6,393 nucleotides of DNA from Mariprofundaceae bacterium. GTDB taxonomy: Bacteria; Pseudomonadota; Zetaproteobacteria; Mariprofundales; Mariprofundaceae. Shown in pieces: positions 1 to 5,040 of this stretch; position 1 is the stretch's first letter; each line of letters starts with the position of its first letter. The stretch lies in assembly GCA_027018975.1 (NCBI GenBank), contig JALUXN010000293.1, positions 1-6,393 of the forward strand, read 5' to 3'. A program made the position numbers and the translations under genes. The notes under the pieces are model-generated. The model saw only the letters and a list, made by a program, of their open reading frames with translations. It searched no databases and was not told where the DNA came from.

Positions 1-2
1 GC

Positions 3-1604
3 CAAACTGCGACCCCGGCGTCAACCTCGGCGCAACCATCTGCCACCACGCAGACAAGCAAAACCTCGACCGCCACTGTCGCCGACATGATGGATACCCC
101 GGCACCAGCCGAGAGCGATATGCATCTGATTCCGCAGGCGCAGGCAGCGGAAAATGCCAACTGGCAACCGAAGCCGACCAGCGGCAAACCGAACATCCTG
201 GTGATCATGGGCGACGACATCGGCCGCTTCAATATCAGCGCCAACAACATGGGTATGATGGGCTATCGCACCCCCAATATTGACCGCATCGCCTATGAAG
301 GGGTCAACTTCACCGACGCCTATGGTGACCAGAGCTGCACCGCCGGCCGCTCCAGCTTCATCACCGGCCAGCATCCGATCCGCACCGGCCTGAGCAAAGT
401 CGGCCTGCCGGGCGCACCGGAGGGGATCAGCAAAAAAGACCCGACGCTGGCTGAACTGCTCAAGCCCTACGGCTACGCCACCGGCCAGTTCGGCAAGAAC
501 CACCTCGGCGACCGCGACGAACATCTGCCGACTAACCACGGCTTCGATGAGTTTTTCGGCAACCTCTACCACCTCAACGCCGAAGAGGAACCGGAGCGCC
601 CCGACTATCCGAAGAGCGCTGCATTCAAGAAACATTTCGGCCCGCGCGGTGTGATCCACTCCTATGCGGATGGTCGCGTCGAAGATACCGGCCCGCTGAC
701 CCGCAAACGGATGGAGACCATCGATGAAGAGGTCACCGCTGCGGCGCTGAAGTTCATCGACAAAGCGCATGCCGCCAAGAAGCCCTTCTTTGTCTGGTAC
801 AACACCACCCGCATGCACATCTTCACCCACCTGAAAAAATCATCGCAAAACGTGACCGGCAAGGGTGTCTATGCCGACGGCATGGTGGAGCATGACAAGA
901 TGGTCGGGCAGATGCTCGACAAACTCGACGAGCTGGGTATCGCCGACAACACCATCGTCATCTACACCACCGACAACGGCGCCGAGCTCTTCCTCTGGCC
1001 GGATGGCGGCTACACCATGTTCCGCGGTGAGAAGAACACCAACTGGGAGGGCGGCTACCGTGTGCCGATGATGGTGCGCTGGCCGGCGAAGATTAAGCCG
1101 GGGCAGGTCTCCAACGACATCATCTCCCTGCTCGATTGGTATCCGACATTGATGGACGCCGTCGGCGACCCGAATATCAAGCAGGAGCTGCTCAAGGGCA
1201 AAACAGTGGGCGGCACCACCTACAAGGTGCATCTGGATGGCTACGACTTCCTGCCCTATCTCACCGGCAAGGCGACCCGCGGCCCGCGTAAAGAGTTTAT
1301 CTACAGCTCCGACACCGGCGACATTGTCGCCCTGCGCTACGGCGACTGGAAGTTCGTCTTCCGCGAGCAGCGCGCGCATGGCCTCAAGGTATGGCAGGAT
1401 CCTTATGTCACGCTGCGTGCACCGAAATTGTACAATCTACGCATGGATCCATTGGAGCGCATGGATCACGAGAGCGGCGCGTATGAGAAGTGGTTTATGG
1501 AGCACATGTTCCTGATTGCGCCGGCGATGGGTGTGGTGGCGAAATTCAAGCAGACCTTCAAGGATTTCCCACCACGTCAGAAACCGGGCTCATTCGTGCC
1601 GTGA
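3..1604 (+). CDS. Type I arylsulfatase, 5'-partial (enters from left edge)
   Basis: Formylglycine-dependent sulfatase that hydrolyses sulfate esters, probably in the periplasm or outside the cell. The frame is open to the left edge, and the first ATG at 87 has no Shine-Dalgarno sequence, so the true start and any signal peptide probably lie upstream. Numbering from that ATG (505 residues to the stop): metal-binding Asp43-Asp44 in MGDDIG; the active-site box C84-T-A-G-R88 (Cys codon 336-338), fitting the C-x-[PA]-x-R pattern that the formylglycine-generating enzyme modifies; Lys137 and His139 in FGKNHLGD; His244; Asp296-Asn297 in TTDNGAE; Lys316 in RGEKNTNWEGGYRVP. The full set of expected catalytic and calcium ligands is therefore present. 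The C-terminus (FPPRQKPGSF) is like the large bacterial arylsulfatase group I recall. Residues before about 33 are Thr/Ser/Ala/Pro-rich and not part of the fold. The substrate cannot be told. It stands alone, followed by a hairpin, with no sulfatase-maturing enzyme in view. Confidence 0.93.
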   Translation, partial: QTATPASTSAQPSATTQTSKTSTATVADMMDTPAPAESDMHLIPQAQAAENANWQPKPTSGKPNILVIMGDDIGRFNISANNMGMMGYRTPNIDRIAYEGVNFTDAYGDQSCTAGRSSFITGQHPIRTGLSKVGLPGAPEGISKKDPTLAELLKPYGYATGQFGKNHLGDRDEHLPTNHGFDEFFGNLYHLNAEEEPERPDYPKSAAFKKHFGPRGVIHSYADGRVEDTGPLTRKRMETIDEEVTAAALKFIDKAHAAKKPFFVWYNTTRMHIFTHLKKSSQNVTGKGVYADGMVEHDKMVGQMLDKLDELGIADNTIVIYTTDNGAELFLWPDGGYTMFRGEKNTNWEGGYRVPMMVRWPAKIKPGQVSNDIISLLDWYPTLMDAVGDPNIKQELLKGKTVGGTTYKVHLDGYDFLPYLTGKATRGPRKEFIYSSDTGDIVALRYGDWKFVFREQRAHGLKVWQDPYVTLRAPKLYNLRMDPLERMDHESGAYEKWFMEHMFLIAPAMGVVAKFKQTFKDFPPRQKPGSFVP

Positions 1605-1628
1605 TCTGCCACGGTTCACCACAGTGAT

Positions 1629-1668
1629 GCAACCAACCGGCCGCCCTGTTGCGGCCGGTTGTCGTTGC
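1629..1668 (+). terminator. GC-rich hairpin after the sulfatase gene
   Basis: An 11-bp perfect stem (1634-1644 with 1651-1661, core AACCGGCCGC/GCGGCCGGTT) closes a 6-nt loop. A further 5 bp (GCAAC 1629-1633 with GTTGC 1664-1668) pair beyond a 2-nt bulge. It starts 24 nt after the sulfatase stop and lies before cutA. No T-run follows, so it may be a weak or bidirectional terminator or an mRNA 3'-end stabiliser rather than a textbook intrinsic terminator. The remaining bases to 1760 hold no promoter that I can call. Confidence 0.55.
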
Positions 1669-1760
1669 ACACCACGTGAATATGAGTCGTAAGGTTTTTG
1701 CATCATACGCTACCTATGGCATGTTTACGGCTATGAACAACAGATGGAACGACTGGTTGC

Positions 1761-2087
1761 ATGGCTGATGTAGTCGTCATCCGCACCACACTCGACAGCG
1801 CGGAGCTGGCGGAACAGCTGGCACGTCAGGCGGTTGAACAGCGGCTGGCCGCCTGTGTGCAGATCACGCCGGCCATCCGATCGACCTACCGCTGGCAGGG
1901 GGAGATTGAGACAGCAACCGAGTGGCTGCTGGAGATCAAAACCACTCCGGCCATGCGGCAGAAAACCATCGACTGGTTGAGCAGCGCACACCCCTACGAG
2001 CTGCCGGAGATCATCTGGCGATGCGACCACGCCACCCGAGCCTACAGCGACTGGGTGCAGAGAGAGACAGGAGTCATAGATGATTGA
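1761..2087 (+). CDS. cutA: CutA, divalent-cation tolerance protein
   Basis: Small cytoplasmic trimeric protein of the CutA1 family (108 residues, usual family size 100-115), linked to copper and divalent-cation tolerance; its biochemical role is still unclear. Family marks seen: RLAACVQI at 28-35, the Y-x-W-x-G segment at 43-47, Glu54, the IKT motif at 59-61, and HPYELPEI at 77-84, followed by Tyr95 and Trp98. The start is fixed by an in-frame TGA at 1734-1736 with no other start codon in between; the Shine-Dalgarno sequence is poor. The last 8 nt overlap the start of ccdA, so the two are translationally coupled. The same neighbours occur in E. coli, where cutA precedes dsbD. Confidence 0.93.
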   Translation: MADVVVIRTTLDSAELAEQLARQAVEQRLAACVQITPAIRSTYRWQGEIETATEWLLEIKTTPAMRQKTIDWLSSAHPYELPEIIWRCDHATRAYSDWVQRETGVIDD

Positions 2088-2835
2088 AGTAAGTTTTGCA
2101 GGCGCCCTACTGGCCGGATTGCTATCGTTTTTATCGCCATGCGTACTGCCGCTGGTGCCGGCCTATCTCTCCTTTATCTCCGGCGCCACAGTCGATGAAC
2201 TGCGGCAACGCGAACAGGCCGACCACGCCCTGCGCCGCCACGCCCTGCTGCAATCGATCTGGTTTGTCGCCGGTTTCAGCTTGGTGTTCATCGCACTCGG
2301 CGCTTCAGCCACCCTGCTCGGGCAGTGGATGCTCACCCATCTGGGCATGCTCGGCAAAATCGCCGGCGCACTGATTGTCCTCTTCGGCTTGCACTACACC
2401 GGCCTGATTCGCATCCCCTTTTTGATGATGGAGGCGCGCTTCGACACCGGCGGTATCAACGCCAAACGCGGCATCGGTGCCCTACTGCTCGGCGCCGCAT
2501 TCGCCTTCGGCTGGACACCCTGTGTCGGCCCGATTCTGGGCGCCATTCTGGCCGTTGCCGGCGCGCAGGGCGAGGTGCTGCACGGTGTGGCACTGCTCTC
2601 CATCTACTCGCTGGGTCTGGCCATCCCCTTCCTGCTCGCAGCTCTGGTGACCGACTCTTTCCTGCGCTGGTCGCAGGGGTTCAAGCGCCATCTCAGCGTG
2701 GTCGAAAAGATCTCCGGCGCACTGTTGATCTTTGTCGGCATCCTCATCTTCCTCGGCAGCTTCAGCATGATCGCCGGCTGGCTCATCCGCTGGTTCCCAT
2801 TCCTCGCCGACCTCGAAGGCGCGCTGCTGCCGTAA
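2080..2835 (+). CDS. ccdA: CcdA/short DsbD-type thiol-disulfide transmembrane carrier
   Basis: Inner-membrane protein (251 residues) that moves electrons from cytoplasmic thioredoxin to periplasmic acceptors, used in cytochrome c maturation and disulfide repair. It matches the transmembrane domain of DsbD only: there is no N-terminal periplasmic domain and no C-terminal thioredoxin domain. The two redox cysteines are in their signature settings, Cys21 in LSPCVLPLVPAY and Cys148 in FGWTPCVGP. About six hydrophobic segments can be seen (roughly 5-33, 58-82, 90-110, 131-160, 167-192, 210-237). The start ATG at 2080 has a good Shine-Dalgarno sequence (AGGAG, 2066-2070) inside the end of cutA. No thioredoxin-like partner gene is in the window, so its periplasmic client is unknown. 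Confidence 0.93.
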   Translation: MIEVSFAGALLAGLLSFLSPCVLPLVPAYLSFISGATVDELRQREQADHALRRHALLQSIWFVAGFSLVFIALGASATLLGQWMLTHLGMLGKIAGALIVLFGLHYTGLIRIPFLMMEARFDTGGINAKRGIGALLLGAAFAFGWTPCVGPILGAILAVAGAQGEVLHGVALLSIYSLGLAIPFLLAALVTDSFLRWSQGFKRHLSVVEKISGALLIFVGILIFLGSFSMIAGWLIRWFPFLADLEGALLP

Positions 2836-2839
2836 AGCC

Positions 2840-2873
2840 AGGAGCACCGCTTCATCATGAGCGCTCTCCTTTT
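2840..2873 (+). terminator. Possible terminator just after ccdA
   Basis: An imperfect hairpin begins 4 nt after the ccdA stop: AGGAG (2840-2844) pairs with CTCCT (2866-2870) and CGCT (2848-2851) with AGCG (2860-2863), with a small CAC/CT internal loop and an 8-nt apical loop. A short T-run (2870-2873) overlaps the end of the stem. The structure was worked out by eye; its strength is uncertain. Confidence 0.35.
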
Positions 2874-2922
2874 AGAAAAAATCACGTCATCCCTGAGCTG
2901 AGCGCCTTCCATGACTACGTGG

Positions 2923-2955
2923 ATTCCCATGCCCCTCGGGAATGAACGTTTTTTT
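2923..2955 (+). terminator. Second terminator-like hairpin with T7 run
   Basis: ATTCCC (2923-2928) pairs with GGGAAT (2938-2943) around a 9-nt loop. After GAACG comes a run of seven T (2949-2955). The stem is short and set 5 nt from the T-run, so this is a moderate candidate. It sits between ccdA and the toxin-antitoxin promoter and would insulate the two. Confidence 0.4.
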
Positions 2956-2977
2956 CATGACTACCCAAATCACACAG

Positions 2978-3005
2978 TTGCGAAGTCTATAAAAAGCTCT
3001 AAAAT
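2978..3005 (+). promoter_or_regulatory. Candidate sigma70 promoter of the toxin-antitoxin operon
   Basis: TTGCGA (2978-2983, 4 of 6 to the -35 consensus) and TAAAAT (3000-3005, 5 of 6 to the -10 consensus) are separated by 16 nt, in an AT-rich stretch directly upstream of the antitoxin gene. The position suits an autoregulated toxin-antitoxin operon. Called by eye only. Confidence 0.45.
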
Positions 3006-3008
3006 AAA

Positions 3009-3036
3009 CCTCCTTTTAAAGTCTTAATTAAGAGGG
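3009..3036 (+). promoter_or_regulatory. Antitoxin leader: palindrome, anti-SD-like run and ribosome site
   Basis: The Shine-Dalgarno sequence AGAGGG (3031-3036) lies 4 nt before the antitoxin ATG and fixes that start. It overlaps a perfect 10-nt palindrome CTTAATTAAG (3023-3032), a possible operator for the antitoxin. Upstream, CCTCCTT (3009-3015) has the anti-Shine-Dalgarno sequence of 16S rRNA. CCTC can pair with GAGG (3032-3035), and with one bulged C two more pairs form, which could partly hide the ribosome site. The operator role and the hairpin are inferences. Confidence 0.35.
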
Positions 3037-3040
3037 AAAT

Positions 3041-3292
3041 ATGCGAAAAGTACTATCCGATTATTCTGCAAGTATATCAGAACTAAAGAAAAACCCCACA
3101 GCACTATTGAATCATGCCCAAGGCGCTCCCATCGCAATTCTCAACCACAATACGCCAGCAGCCTATTTTGTGCCGGCTGAAACCTATGAATGGCTCATGG
3201 ATCAATTGGAGGATTTTGAGTTGACTCAGATTGTACAGGAACGTGTTCATGAAAAAACTGCAGCAATCGAAGTCGATCTCGATGACCTATAA
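3041..3292 (+). CDS. Phd/YefM (StbD)-like antitoxin of a RelE toxin
   Basis: Antitoxin (83 residues) expected to bind and neutralise the RelE toxin encoded next and to repress the shared promoter. The N-terminal part looks like the Phd/YefM DNA-binding and dimerisation fold: SISELKKNPTALL at 12-24, then the strand-turn region QGAPIAILNHNTPAAYFVP, then a helix with YEWLMDQLED (49-58). The acidic C-terminus (EVDLDDL) is the expected toxin-wrapping tail. It differs from E. coli RelB, which is a ribbon-helix-helix protein, and is closer to StbD. The start is supported by AGAGGG 4 nt upstream. G+C is 43% over 3041-3290 by hand count, far below the flanking operons, which suggests horizontal origin. 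Its end overlaps the toxin start by 11 nt. Confidence 0.88.
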   Translation: MRKVLSDYSASISELKKNPTALLNHAQGAPIAILNHNTPAAYFVPAETYEWLMDQLEDFELTQIVQERVHEKTAAIEVDLDDL

Positions 3293-3566
3293 GATCAAAT
3301 TTCTGCCCAGCGCCATGAAGGAGTGGCAGAAGATTGCACCCCCGATACAGAAACAATTCAAAAAGAAGCTGGCCGAAAGAGCTGAAACACCACACAACCC
3401 GGCCAGCCGATTACGCGGTTTTCAGAATGTTTACAAGATCAAACTACGCGCCGCCGGCTATAGGCTGGTGTATGAGGTTGATGATGACACGATCGTCATA
3501 GTTGTTATTGCGGTTGGCAAAAGGGAGAAAGGTCTGGTGTATGCAAAAGCAGCAGAGCGCCAGTAG
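3282..3566 (+). CDS. relE: RelE/StbE-family mRNA interferase toxin
   Basis: Toxin (94 residues) of the RelE family, which cleaves mRNA in the ribosomal A site and stops translation when the antitoxin is degraded. The sequence follows E. coli RelE closely from ALKEW-like AMKEWQKI (11-18) through NVYKIKLRAAGYRLVYEV. As I recall the E. coli active site, Lys52, Lys54, Arg61, Arg81 and Tyr87 all fall at the same numbers here (KIK 52-54, YRLVY, GKRE, VY), so the toxin looks intact. I chose ATG 3282, giving MTYKIKFLPS as in relatives; an upstream in-frame start near 3231 would add 17 residues foreign to the family. There is no clear Shine-Dalgarno sequence, and the start lies within the last codons of the antitoxin, so translation is probably coupled, keeping toxin below antitoxin. 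Confidence 0.93.
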   Translation: MTYKIKFLPSAMKEWQKIAPPIQKQFKKKLAERAETPHNPASRLRGFQNVYKIKLRAAGYRLVYEVDDDTIVIVVIAVGKREKGLVYAKAAERQ

Positions 3567-3798
3567 CCAGCGCATGAAATAGTTCACGCTTGTTTGGAAA
3601 AAACACATCTATCGAATTCAACCACACCCTGTAATTGTTCAAATCGCCCATGGTTTGTTCGATAGCAAGGCGAACACGCGCAGTGTGCAATTGCACATGA
3701 GCATGTTCAACGCCGCTAGCGGGCAAACCGTGGGATGAGCTGAACAGTTACTCGCCCCATGCTTGAAATCGTCGCGGGAACCTGCTTCAATCGCTGGC
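3567..3798. other. Spacer between toxin-antitoxin pair and cell-division operon
   Basis: About 230 nt without a gene I can support. It contains a possible transposase remnant on the minus strand, a perfect 14-nt palindrome TGTGCAATTGCACA (3684-3697), and presumably the promoter of the downstream operon. I found no -35/-10 pair good enough to call, no T-run terminator after the toxin, and no tRNA-like fold. Confidence 0.5.
3592..3726 (-). pseudogene. Possible transposase C-terminal remnant (weak)
   Basis: A minus-strand frame opening at a TTG (3726) reads through a segment at 3622-3684 (ARVRLAIEQTMGDLNNYRVW) that resembles the conserved end of IS5-like DDE transposases, in which an R-x-R-x-x-[VI]-E-x-x-[IM]-G-x-L-K-x-[FY]-R-[VI] pattern carries the catalytic Glu. 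A stop lies a few codons upstream (3748-3750), so anything N-terminal is gone, and the catalytic Asp residues are missing. The match is by eye and short. It could equally be a chance frame. No terminal inverted repeats or target duplication were found. Confidence 0.22.
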
Positions 3799-4110
3799 AT
3801 GCAGACTGATTACGCCGCCGAATTCGAGACTCGCACCCAGGCGCTGGCCGAACATCTGACCACCATTCGCCGCAATATGGAGCAGATGATGGCCGAGAAT
3901 CATCGCATGCGTGAGGTGGTGCGCATCGCGGAGAACGAACTGCGTAAACGGCGCGATCAGGTGCGCCAGATGGAGGAGGAGATCGAAGCTCTGCGCGGCG
4001 ACCGGCGCGAAGCAAAAGCGCGCGTGGAGCATGCCATGGAGCAGCTCGATAACCTGATCGCCAATGGCGAAGCCGATGCGGCGCAAACCACTGAAGAGAG
4101 CAGTTCATGA
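3799..4110 (+). CDS. ZapB-like coiled-coil protein upstream of zapA
   Basis: Small soluble protein (103 residues) that is almost entirely helical and highly charged. Residues about 10-87 form a long predicted coiled coil with heptad-like spacing (NMEQMMAENHRMREVV, ELRKRRDQVRQMEEEIEALR), ending in a loose acidic Ser/Thr tail (EADAAQTTEESSS). Short coiled-coil genes of this sort (ZapB-like, TIGR02449/DUF904 type) often sit directly before zapA, so a division-related role is a fair inference from context, not from sequence motifs. I chose ATG 3799; a TTG at 3763 would add 12 residues but has no better ribosome site. The stop overlaps the zapA start as ATGA. At 103 residues it is longer than typical ZapB (about 80). 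Confidence 0.72.
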   Translation: MQTDYAAEFETRTQALAEHLTTIRRNMEQMMAENHRMREVVRIAENELRKRRDQVRQMEEEIEALRGDRREAKARVEHAMEQLDNLIANGEADAAQTTEESSS

Positions 4111-4400
4111 GCCATAGCGTTGAAATCAGCCTGATGGGGCGCAACTTCTCGATTTTGACCGACGAAGCGCCGGAGGGTGTACAGGCGGCCGCCGCACTGG
4201 TGCAGGAGAAGATCGATGAGCTGCGCGCTATGGGCGCTTCAGTCGGCTCCGATCGCCTGTTGACACTGGTGGCGCTCAATCTGGCCGGCGAACTGCTCAA
4301 AAGCCGCGCCACGCAAGCCGAAGATCTCGATCAACAACTGGCCGCGCTGGACAAGGTGGTGCAACAAGCCGAGGGGTTGGCACAAGCGCCGCTACGTTAA
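4107..4400 (+). CDS. zapA: Cell division protein ZapA
   Basis: FtsZ-associated protein (97 residues) that cross-links FtsZ protofilaments and stabilises the Z-ring at midcell. The N-terminal beta-hairpin domain is recognisable: VEISLMGRNFSIL (5-17). It is followed by the helix with RLLTLVALNLAGELL (50-64), matching the family's conserved alanine/leucine-Asn signature, and a C-terminal coiled coil (about 66-90) used for dimer and tetramer formation. Length fits the family. The ribosome site GAAGAGAG (4093-4100) lies in the preceding gene, and the start overlaps that gene's stop (ATGA, 4107-4110). The next gene starts 1 nt after the stop. Confidence 0.9.
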   Translation: MSHSVEISLMGRNFSILTDEAPEGVQAAAALVQEKIDELRAMGASVGSDRLLTLVALNLAGELLKSRATQAEDLDQQLAALDKVVQQAEGLAQAPLR

Positions 4401-4401
4401 C

Positions 4402-5040
4402 ATGACAGAGACCATGCGCAGCCGCCCCGCTGCCAACGCCAATACAACACCGTGCCCCACAGATTCAAATGAGCACGATAAAACCACGCTACGCACCACC
4501 CTTCTGCAGCGCAGGGCGGCAATTGCCGGCCCGAATCGGCGTCGCTATGCCGAGCATATTCACACGCATCTGATCCTCCACTTGGCTGAACGCGAACTGA
4601 CCGACGCGCCGCTGCTGCTCTATCGCTCACTGGCCAGCGAAGTCGATACGACGGCGCTGTTCGATATGACACCGCAACCCTGCTATGCGCCGGTCACCGC
4701 CGGCGATGGAAGCATGCAGTGGCGGCGCGTGACGCATGAGACCGTATGGCAGCGCGCCGGTTTCGGTGTCGAAGAGCCGCAAAACGGAGCGCTGTGGCGC
4801 GTGGATGAGGGGGCGGTGGTGATTGCGCCGCTGGTCGGCTTTGATCGCACGGGTACGCGGCTGGGCATGGGCATGGGCTGCTATGACCGCTGGCTGGCCA
4901 CGCACCGGGCGCAGGTCGATCGTGTGATCGGGATCGCATTTTCCTGTCAGGAGGTCGCCAAGCTGCCGCGTGAAGCGCATGATGCGCCGCTCGATGCGGT
5001 GATAACTGAGCGTGAGGTGATTGTGTGCCGGAAACAATAG
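4402..5040 (+). CDS. ygfA: 5-formyltetrahydrofolate cyclo-ligase (5,10-methenyl-THF synthetase)
   Basis: Cytoplasmic one-carbon enzyme that uses ATP to convert 5-formyl-THF (folinic acid) to 5,10-methenyl-THF. Seen in the 212-residue product: the start of the fold at DKTTLRTTLLQRRAAI (26-41); YRSLASEVDTTALF (74-87) with the family E-V-D-T; FGVEEP (121-126); the ATP/phosphate-binding glycine loop TRLGMGMGCYDRWL (152-165), where most relatives have G-x-G-G-Y-Y-D-R; and the DAPLDAVITE end (194-203). The first 24 or so residues are outside the fold and polar. ATG 4402 is 1 nt after the zapA stop with no clear Shine-Dalgarno sequence, suggesting reinitiation; ATG 4414 is the other possible start. 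In many proteobacteria zapA and this gene flank the 6S RNA gene; here there is no room for it. The end overlaps the next gene by 16 nt. Confidence 0.92.
   Translation: MTETMRSRPAANANTTPCPTDSNEHDKTTLRTTLLQRRAAIAGPNRRRYAEHIHTHLILHLAERELTDAPLLLYRSLASEVDTTALFDMTPQPCYAPVTAGDGSMQWRRVTHETVWQRAGFGVEEPQNGALWRVDEGAVVIAPLVGFDRTGTRLGMGMGCYDRWLATHRAQVDRVIGIAFSCQEVAKLPREAHDAPLDAVITEREVIVCRKQ

Noticed and set aside
21..830. Long minus-strand open frame (269 codons) opposite the sulfatase gene
   Set aside because: It is antisense to a gene with a full set of sulfatase catalytic motifs; its composition is the usual shadow of GC-rich codons and it has no recognisable domain.
840..1379. Minus-strand open frame (179 codons) opposite the sulfatase 3' half
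   Set aside because: Same reason: mirror of a clearly coding strand, no motif, no ribosome site of note.
2325..2945. Plus-strand open frame (206 codons) overlapping ccdA in another frame
   Set aside because: Arg/Pro/His-rich product typical of an out-of-frame read of GC-rich DNA; ccdA motifs with Cys21 and Cys148 prove the other frame.
3231..3281. Upstream start for the RelE toxin adding 17 residues
   Set aside because: The extra residues are not found in RelE relatives, whose N-terminus matches MTYKIKFLPS, and the longer form would overlap the antitoxin by 62 nt.
4627..5037. Minus-strand frames opposite the cyclo-ligase gene
   Set aside because: Shadows of a conserved enzyme gene; no family likeness.
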